Below the pieces are notes generated by a model. That model saw only the letters and a program-made list of their open reading frames with translations, was not told the origin of the DNA and searched no databases. DNA of 20,128 nt from a virus. Made by a program: the position numbers and the translations under genes. Where the stretch lies: positions 1 to 20,128 of the IMG/VR virus record IMGVR_UViG_3300021085_000287; one strand, given 5' to 3'. Shown in pieces: positions 8,104 through 15,985 of the stretch; positions within the stretch are counted from its first letter, which is position 1; each line of letters begins with the position of its first letter.

Positions 8104-9402
8104 TTAGAATTCAACGATAAGTTTGATATCTTCAATTTGGTCAGCGGCACGGGTAATCGGGCGTCTGTACTCAACATAAAGAATATCACCAGTGTAACGA
8201 TTAAGGTCACCACCATCAACACCACCAGTGTCAATTGCGGCTGTTGCAGTTGAACTGCCACCTGTAATAGTTTCACCAACAGCGAATGTACCCACAACAT
8301 TAATCAACGAAACGATAGCGTTTGCTGTGTCATATGCAAGAACCTTAGCAGTTGCACCAGATGTTCCGCCAGTAATGACTTCATCTTCTACAAAGTTGCC
8401 AGATACACCAGTTAGTGTAAGGTTCCAGTCTTGTGCGTATGTGCTGTTTGTAGCAACTGCATCATCTGCCGACTGAGTTGGGTCACGAAGAATACCGATT
8501 TTACGATAGTCGTTGTTAGTTGGGAAGTTCCCGCCTTCACCATATTCCAAACGAGAGTTCAGCATCACATAGAAGCCGCCAAGTTCGTGAATTGGGTCGA
8601 ATGCATGTCCGCCTTTTGGTGCAATAATAGCACGGGCAGTTGCGCCTGAACCAGTACCATCTGAGATAGCGATATCTGCAAATGAGTATGCTGAACCGCG
8701 GTTCTGAACAGTGATTTTGGTGATAACACCATTATCAACAGTAGCAGTAGCAGTTGCGCTTGCACCATCACCACTGATAGTCACAGTTGGCGTTGCTGAG
8801 TAGTTTGTACCACCAGCAGTTACAAGAATAACGTCAAGTGCGCCGTCTGTGGCTGAACCTGAAGTTGCTGTATCTGCACGAACTGGTACCCACTCAGGAG
8901 TAACGAACTTGAGTGTTTCCGCCGCAGTGATTGTGTACATGTATTGCCACTTGTACTCATCAGCAGTTGAGAATGGGTCAGCCGCAGTACCAGTAGGTTC
9001 AACAGTTGATGCACCACCACCATTGTTGAACAAGCACTTATAAACGTCAAACGAAGAGTTTACAACGTAAAATTCGTTTGAGAAAAGTGTCGAATCCTCA
9101 TGGTCATACTGCGAATAAACAGAACCTGAGGTCCAGTCATAGCGTGGGATAACGTGAGCGACTTCACCAGATTGTACACGCTTGGCTGAAATCATGTCAC
9201 GCCAATGGTCAAATTCAGTTTGGTCGAATGAATCCACAGGAGTTGGTGGTGTTACATCATCACCTGTTTCCCCTGCGCCTGTTCCCCATGGGTCTACACG
9301 CCCAATGAAGAGATACATATTTGTCGCGGCTGCCTCTGAAAAAGCCTCCACGAATTGTTCCGAATTGTGTAAACGGAACTTGCTAGTTACGATTGCTGGC
9401 AT
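8104..9402 (-). CDS. 8: Baseplate wedge protein gp8
   Basis: gp8 joins gp7, gp10, gp6, gp25 and gp53 in the baseplate wedge. The N-terminus (AIVTSKFRLHNSEQFVEAF, then NMYLFIGRVDPW) follows T4 gp8 (IVTSKFR, TFGRSEPW). The segment HVIPRYDW matches T4 AVIPRRDW, and the C-terminus (GDILYVEYRRPITRAADQIEDIKLI) matches T4 GEMIYMENRPPIIMAMDQTEEINIL. It has 432 residues, about 100 more than T4 gp8 (334). The extra length is largely beta modules at about residues 190-265 (GGTNYSATPTVTIS, GTGSGATARA) and 338-392 (ITGGTSGATAKV, ITGGSSTATAAI), inserted before the conserved C-terminal end. A strong GGAGGT Shine-Dalgarno lies 10 bases before the start, and two TATAAATA boxes lie upstream, so it probably begins a late transcription unit. 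Confidence 0.9.
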   Translation of the reverse strand: MPAIVTSKFRLHNSEQFVEAFSEAAATNMYLFIGRVDPWGTGAGETGDDVTPPTPVDSFDQTEFDHWRDMISAKRVQSGEVAHVIPRYDWTSGSVYSQYDHEDSTLFSNEFYVVNSSFDVYKCLFNNGGGASTVEPTGTAADPFSTADEYKWQYMYTITAAETLKFVTPEWVPVRADTATSGSATDGALDVILVTAGGTNYSATPTVTISGDGASATATATVDNGVITKITVQNRGSAYSFADIAISDGTGSGATARAIIAPKGGHAFDPIHELGGFYVMLNSRLEYGEGGNFPTNNDYRKIGILRDPTQSADDAVATNSTYAQDWNLTLTGVSGNFVEDEVITGGTSGATAKVLAYDTANAIVSLINVVGTFAVGETITGGSSTATAAIDTGGVDGGDLNRYTGDILYVEYRRPITRAADQIEDIKLIVEF

Positions 9403-9458
9403 TTGTTATTACCTCCGAAGTGTTTAAATTACCTAAATATTATAATGATTTTCTACCA

Positions 9459-9497
9459 TCATACATATTTATAATCAATGTTATCGTTGTTGTCCAT
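9459..9497 (-). CDS. Possible 12-codon leader ORF upstream of gp8
   Basis: An ATG at 9495-9497 opens a reading frame of 12 codons (MDNNDNIDYKYV) ending in TGA at 9459-9461. AGAAAG upstream is a weak ribosome binding candidate. It lies after the distal late promoter box and spans the proximal one, so only transcripts from the distal promoter would contain it whole. It may be a leader peptide, or simply chance in an AT-rich gap; chance is more likely. Confidence 0.15.
   Translation of the reverse strand: MDNNDNIDYKYV
9466..9473 (-). promoter_or_regulatory. T4-type late promoter box TATAAATA (gp8, proximal)
   Basis: The minus strand reads TATAAATA 63 bases before the gp8 start codon, in the 134-base gap between gp8 and the gp7-like gene. 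It is the nearer of two such boxes. The leader that follows is AT-rich and ends in a strong GGAGGT ribosome binding site. Confidence 0.65.
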
Positions 9498-9519
9498 AAT
9501 AAATCTTTCTAAGACATAA

Positions 9520-9527
9520 TATTTATA
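9520..9527 (-). promoter_or_regulatory. T4-type late promoter box TATAAATA (gp8, distal)
   Basis: A second minus-strand TATAAATA lies 46 bases upstream of the proximal box and just after the stop codon of the gp7-like gene. Tandem late boxes in one gap suggest gp8 is transcribed independently and strongly. Confidence 0.6.
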
Positions 9528-9536
9528 AGACACGCT

Positions 9537-12500
9537 TTAGGGCAGTGTACCTATAATATTATCGCTAGAATCCCTAATGTACCCTATCAAATTAGTGGAT
9601 ACTAGTTGAGAATTTGCAATGCTTCTAATTTGAGTGTTGTCTGGGTCTAAACCCTCAATAGTCTCATCTTCAATCTTATATATGAATCCGTTGAACAGGT
9701 TCATATTCTTGTTAAACTGTTGTGTTTCATCCCTACCGACAACTTTAGTTTCAATTTCTTCTGCAAATCCTAACTTACGGTGCAGTGTAGTTTCAACTGT
9801 CAAATCAGCATTTCTGAATATTAAACGCTTGATATGTTGTCCAGCATCCTGAACAGCAACATTCAGTTCTGCTTCTAATACTAGTTTCTCTATAGGTATA
9901 TTTCTATATATAAAGTCTCTAGGAAGAACTTGTAAGAATGTTGGGTCGAGACTTCTAATAGTTTCGCTAGAAATATCGTCAATAATCAAGTCACCGTATT
10001 CATGCAGTTCTTTAAAGCCACTGAGAATTGTAATCTCTTGTAACCCTGGTTCTGCAACTTGCATTTCAACTGAAACAGATTGCGGTGAAGTGAGAAGATA
10101 GTTATGAGTTGTCCAATGTCTGTGAATTTCACGTTGCATTGCGACAGACAAATCAAGAACTTTAGAAATAGTCGGTCTTCTAAATGTAGAAGTCGAAACT
10201 TCTCTATTCAAGTTTAGACTTATTTCTTCTTCAAAATGTGATACTGGAACTGGGCTTTGAACATCAATGTCCAATTCAGTAGTACGTTCTATTGTTCTGA
10301 ATGTTTCTACTTCTGCATTTGCATTCAGAGTTATATCTAATACTTGGGTTGTGTACTTATCTACAAGTTGACTATCAATTCTAACATGAAGTGAAAGGTC
10401 TTTCGCCCAATCTTTGATATCTGTAAAGATGGCATCGACATCACTAATTGACTGATTACCATCTAGGTCACGCAATTCACCAACACCAACCAAGACTACA
10501 TTCTTGAATTGACTTGACCAAGTAACTTCTGGAAGTGACTTTTCAAGAATAGTTGGGATTTTGATTTGTAGTTCTGGTAAACGCTGTGCTTGACCAAATT
10601 CTTTTTTGATAACTGTTTTTCTAAACAGCGTATCACTCTTCAATTGAGTATTTAATTCATCAGTATTTAATATTGTTATTGCTTTAGATACTTCAACAGT
10701 ATTCTCAACAATAATATTTTCAATATCAGACCTAGTTGGGAATTCTAGTACAGGAATTGGAGTTACATCCAAGTCTCTGAATTCCATTCTGATTTCAGGA
10801 ATACGAAGTGCGAAGTTCTTCAGATTTGTTGGGTTAGTAACGAAACGCCCATCACCAGAATTCGAACTACCAACAACAGATGGCGGTTGATATATCTCAC
10901 CAGTTTTGTTGCCTAGTCCACCGTAAGTAACAGTTTCAGTGAAGTCAGTTTTAAACAACATGATTGTTTTCTTATACTTCGGAATCTGAAGTCCACCAAG
11001 TCTTTCAGAGACAACCAAATCATTTGGGTCAGAAGTAAAGTTATTATACAAACCTGCTCTCAGGTTGTTAGTGATAAACACCTCACCAAAGAGTTCCATA
11101 CCAGATGGGTGAACAAGTTTCTTGATTGTGTCACGATAGTTCTCAATAGACAAACCAGTTCTAAGAACGTAAGAGAATGTTTGGTAGTATTTGTTATCTT
11201 GTAGATATTTCGCTTCAGACAAATGACCGTCATCGTTACGGAATATGCCTGGGTGTCGTGCAATCGAACCAGTTCCCAATGTCACACTAGCATCACCATT
11301 ACCTAAAGACGATAAATCTATAGATGGATTTGCATAATACAAAGCACCAAAGTTCTGATTAAGAAGTTTTACTTCTTTAATTCTACCGATGTTACTGCCG
11401 TCAGATGTGATGGTAGCACCTGTACCTGTAGCAGACTGAATTGTTGCAACTGGTACGCTTCTGTAACCAGAACCAAAGTTTGCCATTTTGAGTTCTTTAA
11501 TAGAACCATCAGCAAGGAAATTAGAAGTGAAAGATACGCTCATCTCCGCAGTTTCACCCTGTCCAGCATCGTATGTCGCACCAGTAATAGATGCAGTGAA
11601 TTCAATGCGAATGAATTTATCACCATCAATTACATCTGTACCTAGTGTGTAGTTACTGATGAGTGCTTGGTTTGTTACTGCGATATCTGCATCACCAACA
11701 GGTGCCGCTTGAACTGTCGCTAAGTCATCTCCAACCCAAACATTGAAGTAGTCGAATAATACTGTACCGTTGTAATCATTGGCGCTAATATTGTTTAGCA
11801 GTCCAGTAGCAGTCCAGACACCTGGACCTTCTACTTTAAATATATACGATTTTGCAAATGTTGTAGTATCACCATTTAAGACATCTGCAACTTCAAAATT
11901 CAGAATAGGTGCGCCACTTACACCTCGCCCAGTATAATCTGTACTACCAGCGGCATATTCCATACCATCTTCAGATACTTTCGAAACAAATGCAGATGCA
12001 CCTGAACCGCCGATTGCGGCTGTGGATTCAAATACAACTGGGTCATTTACCTGATAGTTGATACCTTTATTTACAAGGTTCAAGCCTTGAATATTACCAG
12101 GGAAGATAGATGAGATTTGTGCTGAAGCACCTACACCACTATCACCAACTGCCGTGTCGATATCTAAAAGTGTACCTGCGCTATAACCTGTACCCTTTGA
12201 CGTAACTTCAATAGTTGTAACCATTGGTACAATTCTAAAGTAGTATGGATTATTTGATGTATCTTTGTAATAAACAAATTCTCTATCATCTACGTCATCA
12301 GATGTTGATGAAAGAAAGTCACCCAATCCTGTTACGTTTGATAGATACGCTTCTGTAATTAGAGTATCGCCCAAGAAGAACTGAATGATACGTTCAACTT
12401 TTGCAGTCGCCCATGTTCTAGTTTCTTGTAAGTTAGTTTCAGGATTTGTATAGATATAATCCTGATAGATTGTTTGACCTGTTAAAGCGAAAACGTCATG

Positions 12501-13244
12501 GTTGTCATCGTTTAAGAAACGTATAGATGTGACTGTTTCCCACTTACCATCAGATGCACGAAGAATATCATTTTTAGGATAATAGAATTCGACATTCTCA
12601 TTGAACAGAATGTTGAATAGAAATTGATAAGATTTCTCTGTACCTTTAGATGCATAGAATGAACGAATGTTCTTGATAAGAAACTTCTTATCAATTTCAA
12701 TATCTTTTGGAATCTGTTTTAAGAATTCTGTTTCAAGTTGCTGTAAGTATAAATCAATACTTGTATCTACATCTGCGTTTGATGTAACGTTTTGAAGATT
12801 ATAATCAACTTGACCTGGAGATGCTAACCACTCATAGTATGCCTCAAGAAAACGTTGAAACATAGGATATTCGGCAGAAACAAACCCGGGTAGTTGGTCA
12901 CCAAGAGCATGTTTAATCGAAGTATCAATGTGCTTTACATTTGTAAGCGACCCACCCATAGTGAGGTGATTGCCACACTGATAGAACAGTTTTGGCACAG
13001 GACCCATCGGAAGAACAATCTGAACAAGACCCTGAGATGTACCATTACCAGTAACTTGAAAATCATAAGCGGAGCCATCACCCAAAACTCTATCAGTTTT
13101 GATGTAGAATGGATGACCAGGAGCCTGTACATTAAAAATGTAAGTAGTATTACTTTGCAAATCTAATGGTGGATTTGCAACTCCGTTTATTAGATAACCG
13201 CCATTATTCGGGGCAGCCGTGACTGTGTAAGTATATGTCTTCAT
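9537..13244 (-). CDS. Baseplate wedge protein in the gp7 position, with N-terminal cupredoxin-like domain, 1235 aa
   Basis: This protein lies between gp6 and gp8, where T4 has gp7 (1032 residues), so a gp7-like wedge role is inferred from order and size rather than clear sequence match. Residues 1-100 look like a cupredoxin fold with His44 (in GHPFY) and Cys90, His93 and Met96 (in YQCGNHLTMGG), the type-1 copper ligand pattern. Residues about 115-230 (FVSAEYPMFQRFLEAYYEWL, then FYASKGTEKSYQFLFNILF) resemble a block I recall from large tail proteins of marine T4-like phages. The middle carries GTGYS and GSGYRS beta modules (about 350-440 and 585-635), and the C-terminal 400 residues are repetitive, with DETIEGLDP and SETIRSLDP echoes. 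The ATG lies three bases after the gp6 stop with no clear Shine-Dalgarno, suggesting translational coupling. Confidence 0.6.
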   Translation of the reverse strand: MKTYTYTVTAAPNNGGYLINGVANPPLDLQSNTTYIFNVQAPGHPFYIKTDRVLGDGSAYDFQVTGNGTSQGLVQIVLPMGPVPKLFYQCGNHLTMGGSLTNVKHIDTSIKHALGDQLPGFVSAEYPMFQRFLEAYYEWLASPGQVDYNLQNVTSNADVDTSIDLYLQQLETEFLKQIPKDIEIDKKFLIKNIRSFYASKGTEKSYQFLFNILFNENVEFYYPKNDILRASDGKWETVTSIRFLNDDNHDVFALTGQTIYQDYIYTNPETNLQETRTWATAKVERIIQFFLGDTLITEAYLSNVTGLGDFLSSTSDDVDDREFVYYKDTSNNPYYFRIVPMVTTIEVTSKGTGYSAGTLLDIDTAVGDSGVGASAQISSIFPGNIQGLNLVNKGINYQVNDPVVFESTAAIGGSGASAFVSKVSEDGMEYAAGSTDYTGRGVSGAPILNFEVADVLNGDTTTFAKSYIFKVEGPGVWTATGLLNNISANDYNGTVLFDYFNVWVGDDLATVQAAPVGDADIAVTNQALISNYTLGTDVIDGDKFIRIEFTASITGATYDAGQGETAEMSVSFTSNFLADGSIKELKMANFGSGYRSVPVATIQSATGTGATITSDGSNIGRIKEVKLLNQNFGALYYANPSIDLSSLGNGDASVTLGTGSIARHPGIFRNDDGHLSEAKYLQDNKYYQTFSYVLRTGLSIENYRDTIKKLVHPSGMELFGEVFITNNLRAGLYNNFTSDPNDLVVSERLGGLQIPKYKKTIMLFKTDFTETVTYGGLGNKTGEIYQPPSVVGSSNSGDGRFVTNPTNLKNFALRIPEIRMEFRDLDVTPIPVLEFPTRSDIENIIVENTVEVSKAITILNTDELNTQLKSDTLFRKTVIKKEFGQAQRLPELQIKIPTILEKSLPEVTWSSQFKNVVLVGVGELRDLDGNQSISDVDAIFTDIKDWAKDLSLHVRIDSQLVDKYTTQVLDITLNANAEVETFRTIERTTELDIDVQSPVPVSHFEEEISLNLNREVSTSTFRRPTISKVLDLSVAMQREIHRHWTTHNYLLTSPQSVSVEMQVAEPGLQEITILSGFKELHEYGDLIIDDISSETIRSLDPTFLQVLPRDFIYRNIPIEKLVLEAELNVAVQDAGQHIKRLIFRNADLTVETTLHRKLGFAEEIETKVVGRDETQQFNKNMNLFNGFIYKIEDETIEGLDPDNTQIRSIANSQLVSTNLIGYIRDSSDNIIGTLP

Positions 13245-13247
13245 GGA

Positions 13248-15158
13248 TTAATACCCAGAACTGCTAGAACTACTGGAACTGCTTGATGTTGTTCCTGAGT
13301 AGGAAACACCTGTATTAATTGTTTCACCAACTGCGAGGTTTGTTGCACCAACATATCTTGTCTGAGCATCAACCGCAGTTACGAGAATATCACCTTCAAG
13401 TATCTCCAAAATCTGATTTCTTACTGAGAATATGTCTTGATTTCTTGGATGAATTTCAACTACAAGTTCTTCATCTGCCGCACCCTCGGGTGTGAATGTT
13501 GCGCTGAATACGCCTGTGTCATAATTCACAAGACCTTTGTTTGTATCCACTAATCGTCTTTCACCAATAATATCTCTGTAAATGTTAATGGTACCAGCCC
13601 CATCATCAGAAAGATAGCAGTTAGGTTCGCCGAAATATGTAAACCCAGAAGTCTTAATCGAACCAAAGTGACCGACATGCGGATAAAATATTGCGTTTGA
13701 AAAAGATGCACTTACTGATTTAGATTTATTTGGAGTAAGAGGAATCTTTGTCGCAAGTTTAATTGATAGAGAAGAGTTTTCAATTGAAGGCGTAGAGGAA
13801 TCAATTGTTCTCAAAAACTTAGAGTATTTAAAATATGAATTAAATTGCTCTAAGTCAATACGAGAAAAGTCAAGAATGCTTGCTTTGATTGCGCTTTCAA
13901 TCAGCGTAGCAGATGCCGCACCAATTTCTCTATTGAAATATGCTTGAACTGAAGGTTTGATAAAGATATAAGATGGGTCTACAATCTCAGGAGTAATAGA
14001 CACAACATTATTTACTTTAAGAATACTATCTTTAATTTGCTCTTTTGCAACTTCATTAATTGTAAATCCTGATTTAGGTTTCAGAGCAATAAATACTTTA
14101 CCGTAAACAGGTGGGTCGTTAGTTTCTCCACCCCAAGAAGATACTGCTTGAACATCAGCATAGTTTTGTAGAATGCTTGTTTGGTAATCAGTAGCAGTTA
14201 CAACACGACTTTGTGCATTAAAGTTTAGAGGCGCAAGATATCGGATACTTTCAATGTCTTCTCTATCAGCACCACCAGAAGATTTAGTATTGCCTGCATC
14301 AAGAATAACAGTTTGCTCATAACCATTAATTGGTGATGTGAATGCGAATCCTGAAGCGTTGTTTGCATCAGCACCAGATGTTGAAATATACTCAATAATA
14401 ACAACATTGTCATGGGCAAGGCTTTTGCCGACAGTACCGTTACCGAAATAGACTTCATACTTACCATTCTCTACTTCTTGTAAAAAGAAGACGGCTGAAG
14501 TTGTACCTAGACCTGTAATAGAAGTTGTCTTACTGAATTGAGTTGTTTCTAGGTTAGTTGAAGACCTCTGAACTTTAACATTCAGTGTAGATGTGTCTGC
14601 GTTTGGATTTTCTAAAACAAATCTTTGTGAAGGATTGTTTTTATCGTAAGTAAATCTCTGTTCAATCTTAGTACCTTCATACAAATATATATTTCTTGTT
14701 TTGAAGATATTATAGTCACCTTCTGTACGATTGAAGATTGCATTTTCAGATTCCAAAGTATTGAAATAATATGCAGTCTTATCAATAGTAGTTTTGTATT
14801 TTGTGTATTTGGGTACAACAACACTTGTCGGAATCGGTGAGACTGAAGTAGGTACTTTAACTTCAATGCTTACAAGAACCTTAGAACTTGCTTCTGAGCG
14901 TGGAGTATAACCCAACATCTTTGCTCTTGAAACAACATTATCTCTTTGCTTTGCTGTATCTAAGAACATTTCGTTTGATATCATGTTCATGTAGAACGCA
15001 TTATAGTGCGTATTGTACGCAAGCAAATCCAATAAGACCGCCATGGAAGAACCCTCAAAATCAAAATCTTTAAATTCAGTTTGATTTTGTAAAAACCCTT
15101 TAAGGTTTGCCTTAATGGAATCAAAGTCTAGTTCATTGACTTTTAGATTTTCTGCCAT
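13248..15158 (-). CDS. 6: Baseplate wedge protein gp6
   Basis: gp6 forms the continuous inner ring that links the wedges of the T4 baseplate. The N-terminus (DFEGSSMAVLLDLLAYNTHY, then NMISNEMFLDTAKQRDNVVSRAKMLGYTPRS) is characteristic of gp6/gpJ-family baseplate proteins, and the length of 636 is close to T4 gp6 (660). The region around residues 300-370 (REDIESIRYLAPLNFNAQSRVVTATDYQ) is the conserved J-like core. The C-terminus ends in a run of ten serines followed by GY, absent from T4. The gene starts one base after the gp25 stop, with a GAGAG ribosome binding site inside the gp25 end, so gp25 and gp6 are coupled. Confidence 0.94.
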   Translation of the reverse strand: MAENLKVNELDFDSIKANLKGFLQNQTEFKDFDFEGSSMAVLLDLLAYNTHYNAFYMNMISNEMFLDTAKQRDNVVSRAKMLGYTPRSEASSKVLVSIEVKVPTSVSPIPTSVVVPKYTKYKTTIDKTAYYFNTLESENAIFNRTEGDYNIFKTRNIYLYEGTKIEQRFTYDKNNPSQRFVLENPNADTSTLNVKVQRSSTNLETTQFSKTTSITGLGTTSAVFFLQEVENGKYEVYFGNGTVGKSLAHDNVVIIEYISTSGADANNASGFAFTSPINGYEQTVILDAGNTKSSGGADREDIESIRYLAPLNFNAQSRVVTATDYQTSILQNYADVQAVSSWGGETNDPPVYGKVFIALKPKSGFTINEVAKEQIKDSILKVNNVVSITPEIVDPSYIFIKPSVQAYFNREIGAASATLIESAIKASILDFSRIDLEQFNSYFKYSKFLRTIDSSTPSIENSSLSIKLATKIPLTPNKSKSVSASFSNAIFYPHVGHFGSIKTSGFTYFGEPNCYLSDDGAGTINIYRDIIGERRLVDTNKGLVNYDTGVFSATFTPEGAADEELVVEIHPRNQDIFSVRNQILEILEGDILVTAVDAQTRYVGATNLAVGETINTGVSYSGTTSSSSSSSSSSGY

Positions 15159-15159
15159 T

Positions 15160-15561
15160 TTATCTTACTCTCTCTAAAAATGTTTCTACCGTATTGACTG
15201 AGGCAACGTTTTCGATATAGAAGTCGATACGAACTTTGAACCCATTCTCATCTGGGTATCCTTCTACATTAACACCTTCCAGTGTTATTCTACTTTCAAA
15301 GTTCTGCAATACTTCAACGATTGCAAGTTTCAGCATATCTTCAGTGAATTCACCGAATGGTTCAAACAAAGATGCTCTAATGTTACCACCAATCTCAGGA
15401 TGAAAAGGTCTTTCATAGTGAGAGGTCATAAGAAGATTAATCATAGAACGCTTGATTGCTTCAATGTCTTTCACTCGACCCAAGTCGCCAGTGACCGGGT
15501 GCGCCATGAAATTCATGTCGAAGTCCGAGTATGTTGCGTTAGGTGAACTTAATCTTGCCAT
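15160..15561 (-). CDS. 25: Baseplate wedge protein gp25
   Basis: gp25 is the small wedge component that binds gp6 and gp53 near the sheath and helps start sheath assembly. It belongs to the GPW/gp25 family, whose type VI secretion relative is TssE. The core motif runs from about residue 27 (LGRVKDIEAIKRSMINLLMT) through SHYERPFHPEIGGNIRASLFEPF, which contains the conserved ERPFHPEIG element. At 133 residues it is one residue longer than T4 gp25 (132). It is the first gene of a late unit: a TATAAATA box lies 27 bases upstream of its start, and GGGAAAAG serves as ribosome binding site. Confidence 0.96.
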   Translation of the reverse strand: MARLSSPNATYSDFDMNFMAHPVTGDLGRVKDIEAIKRSMINLLMTSHYERPFHPEIGGNIRASLFEPFGEFTEDMLKLAIVEVLQNFESRITLEGVNVEGYPDENGFKVRIDFYIENVASVNTVETFLERVR

Positions 15562-15588
15562 TTCTTTTCCCTAATAAATTCTTACTAT

Positions 15589-15596
15589 TATTTATA
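15589..15596 (-). promoter_or_regulatory. T4-type late promoter box TATAAATA (gp25-gp6-gp7 unit)
   Basis: The minus strand reads TATAAATA in the 45-base gap between the PAAR gene and gp25, 27 bases before the gp25 start codon. It probably drives gp25, gp6 and the gp7-like gene, which have gaps of 1 and 3 bases between them. Confidence 0.68.
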
Positions 15597-15606
15597 CAAC
15601 GGACGT

Positions 15607-15903
15607 TCACCCGCCTATGCTAACTGTACCAGCCCCACCAGTAATCGACCCATCATCACAAGGGTCACCTACTCTTGCCGCCGCTAGTCCCACAATCTTA
15701 ACTGTACCACTTCCAGCATGAATTGGTGCTGTATGGTCTGCACAGACAGGAGGAACAGCATGAGAAACAGTTAAATCTGTTGCACGACATGCAAGCGCAC
15801 CCTCAATGGTGACAGTACCTTGTGACGGAGTATCAAGCACAGTTGTCCCATCACATAGGTGTCCTGTATCTACTGCGTCTCCTTCTCTTGCCGATGCTGG
15901 CAT
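15607..15903 (-). CDS. PAAR-domain spike-tip protein (T4 gp5.4-like)
   Basis: PAAR proteins cap the gp5/VgrG needle as a sharp conical tip held by a zinc ion, helping it pierce the host envelope. This one has 98 residues, close to T4 gp5.4 (97), and consists of the domain alone. It shows the typical pattern: AREGDAVDTGHLC at the start, a Thr/Val repeat (GTVTIEGALACRATD), SHAVPPVC, and a second half with GTVKIVGLAAARVGDPCDDG. Likely zinc ligands lie among His15, His48, His57, His62 and Cys82. The gene follows gp5 after an 82-base gap and has a good GGAGAAG ribosome binding site. No toxin extension is present, so it is a tip rather than an effector carrier. Confidence 0.92.
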   Translation of the reverse strand: MPASAREGDAVDTGHLCDGTTVLDTPSQGTVTIEGALACRATDLTVSHAVPPVCADHTAPIHAGSGTVKIVGLAAARVGDPCDDGSITGGAGTVSIGG

Positions 15904-15932
15904 AACTTCTCCAAATTAATCCAAATTAACCC

Positions 15933-15961
15933 TTGACAGATTTAAAATAGTGTGTTACTAT
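15933..15961 (+). promoter_or_regulatory. Sigma70-like promoter on the antisense strand
   Basis: The plus strand has a perfect TTGACA (15933-15938), a 17-base spacer and TACTAT (15956-15961, four of six matches to TATAAT). It points into gp5 from its 3' end, opposite to every gene here. It lies in the 82-base gap between gp5 and the PAAR gene. No sense late box is seen in this gap. Activity is unproven. Confidence 0.35.
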
Positions 15962-15985
15962 ACAGATGTAGCCTTAAATGTATTA

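Noticed and set aside
9439-9444. TATAAT on the minus strand upstream of gp8
   Set aside because: The matching -35 position reads TATGTA, a poor fit, and two exact late boxes upstream explain expression better.
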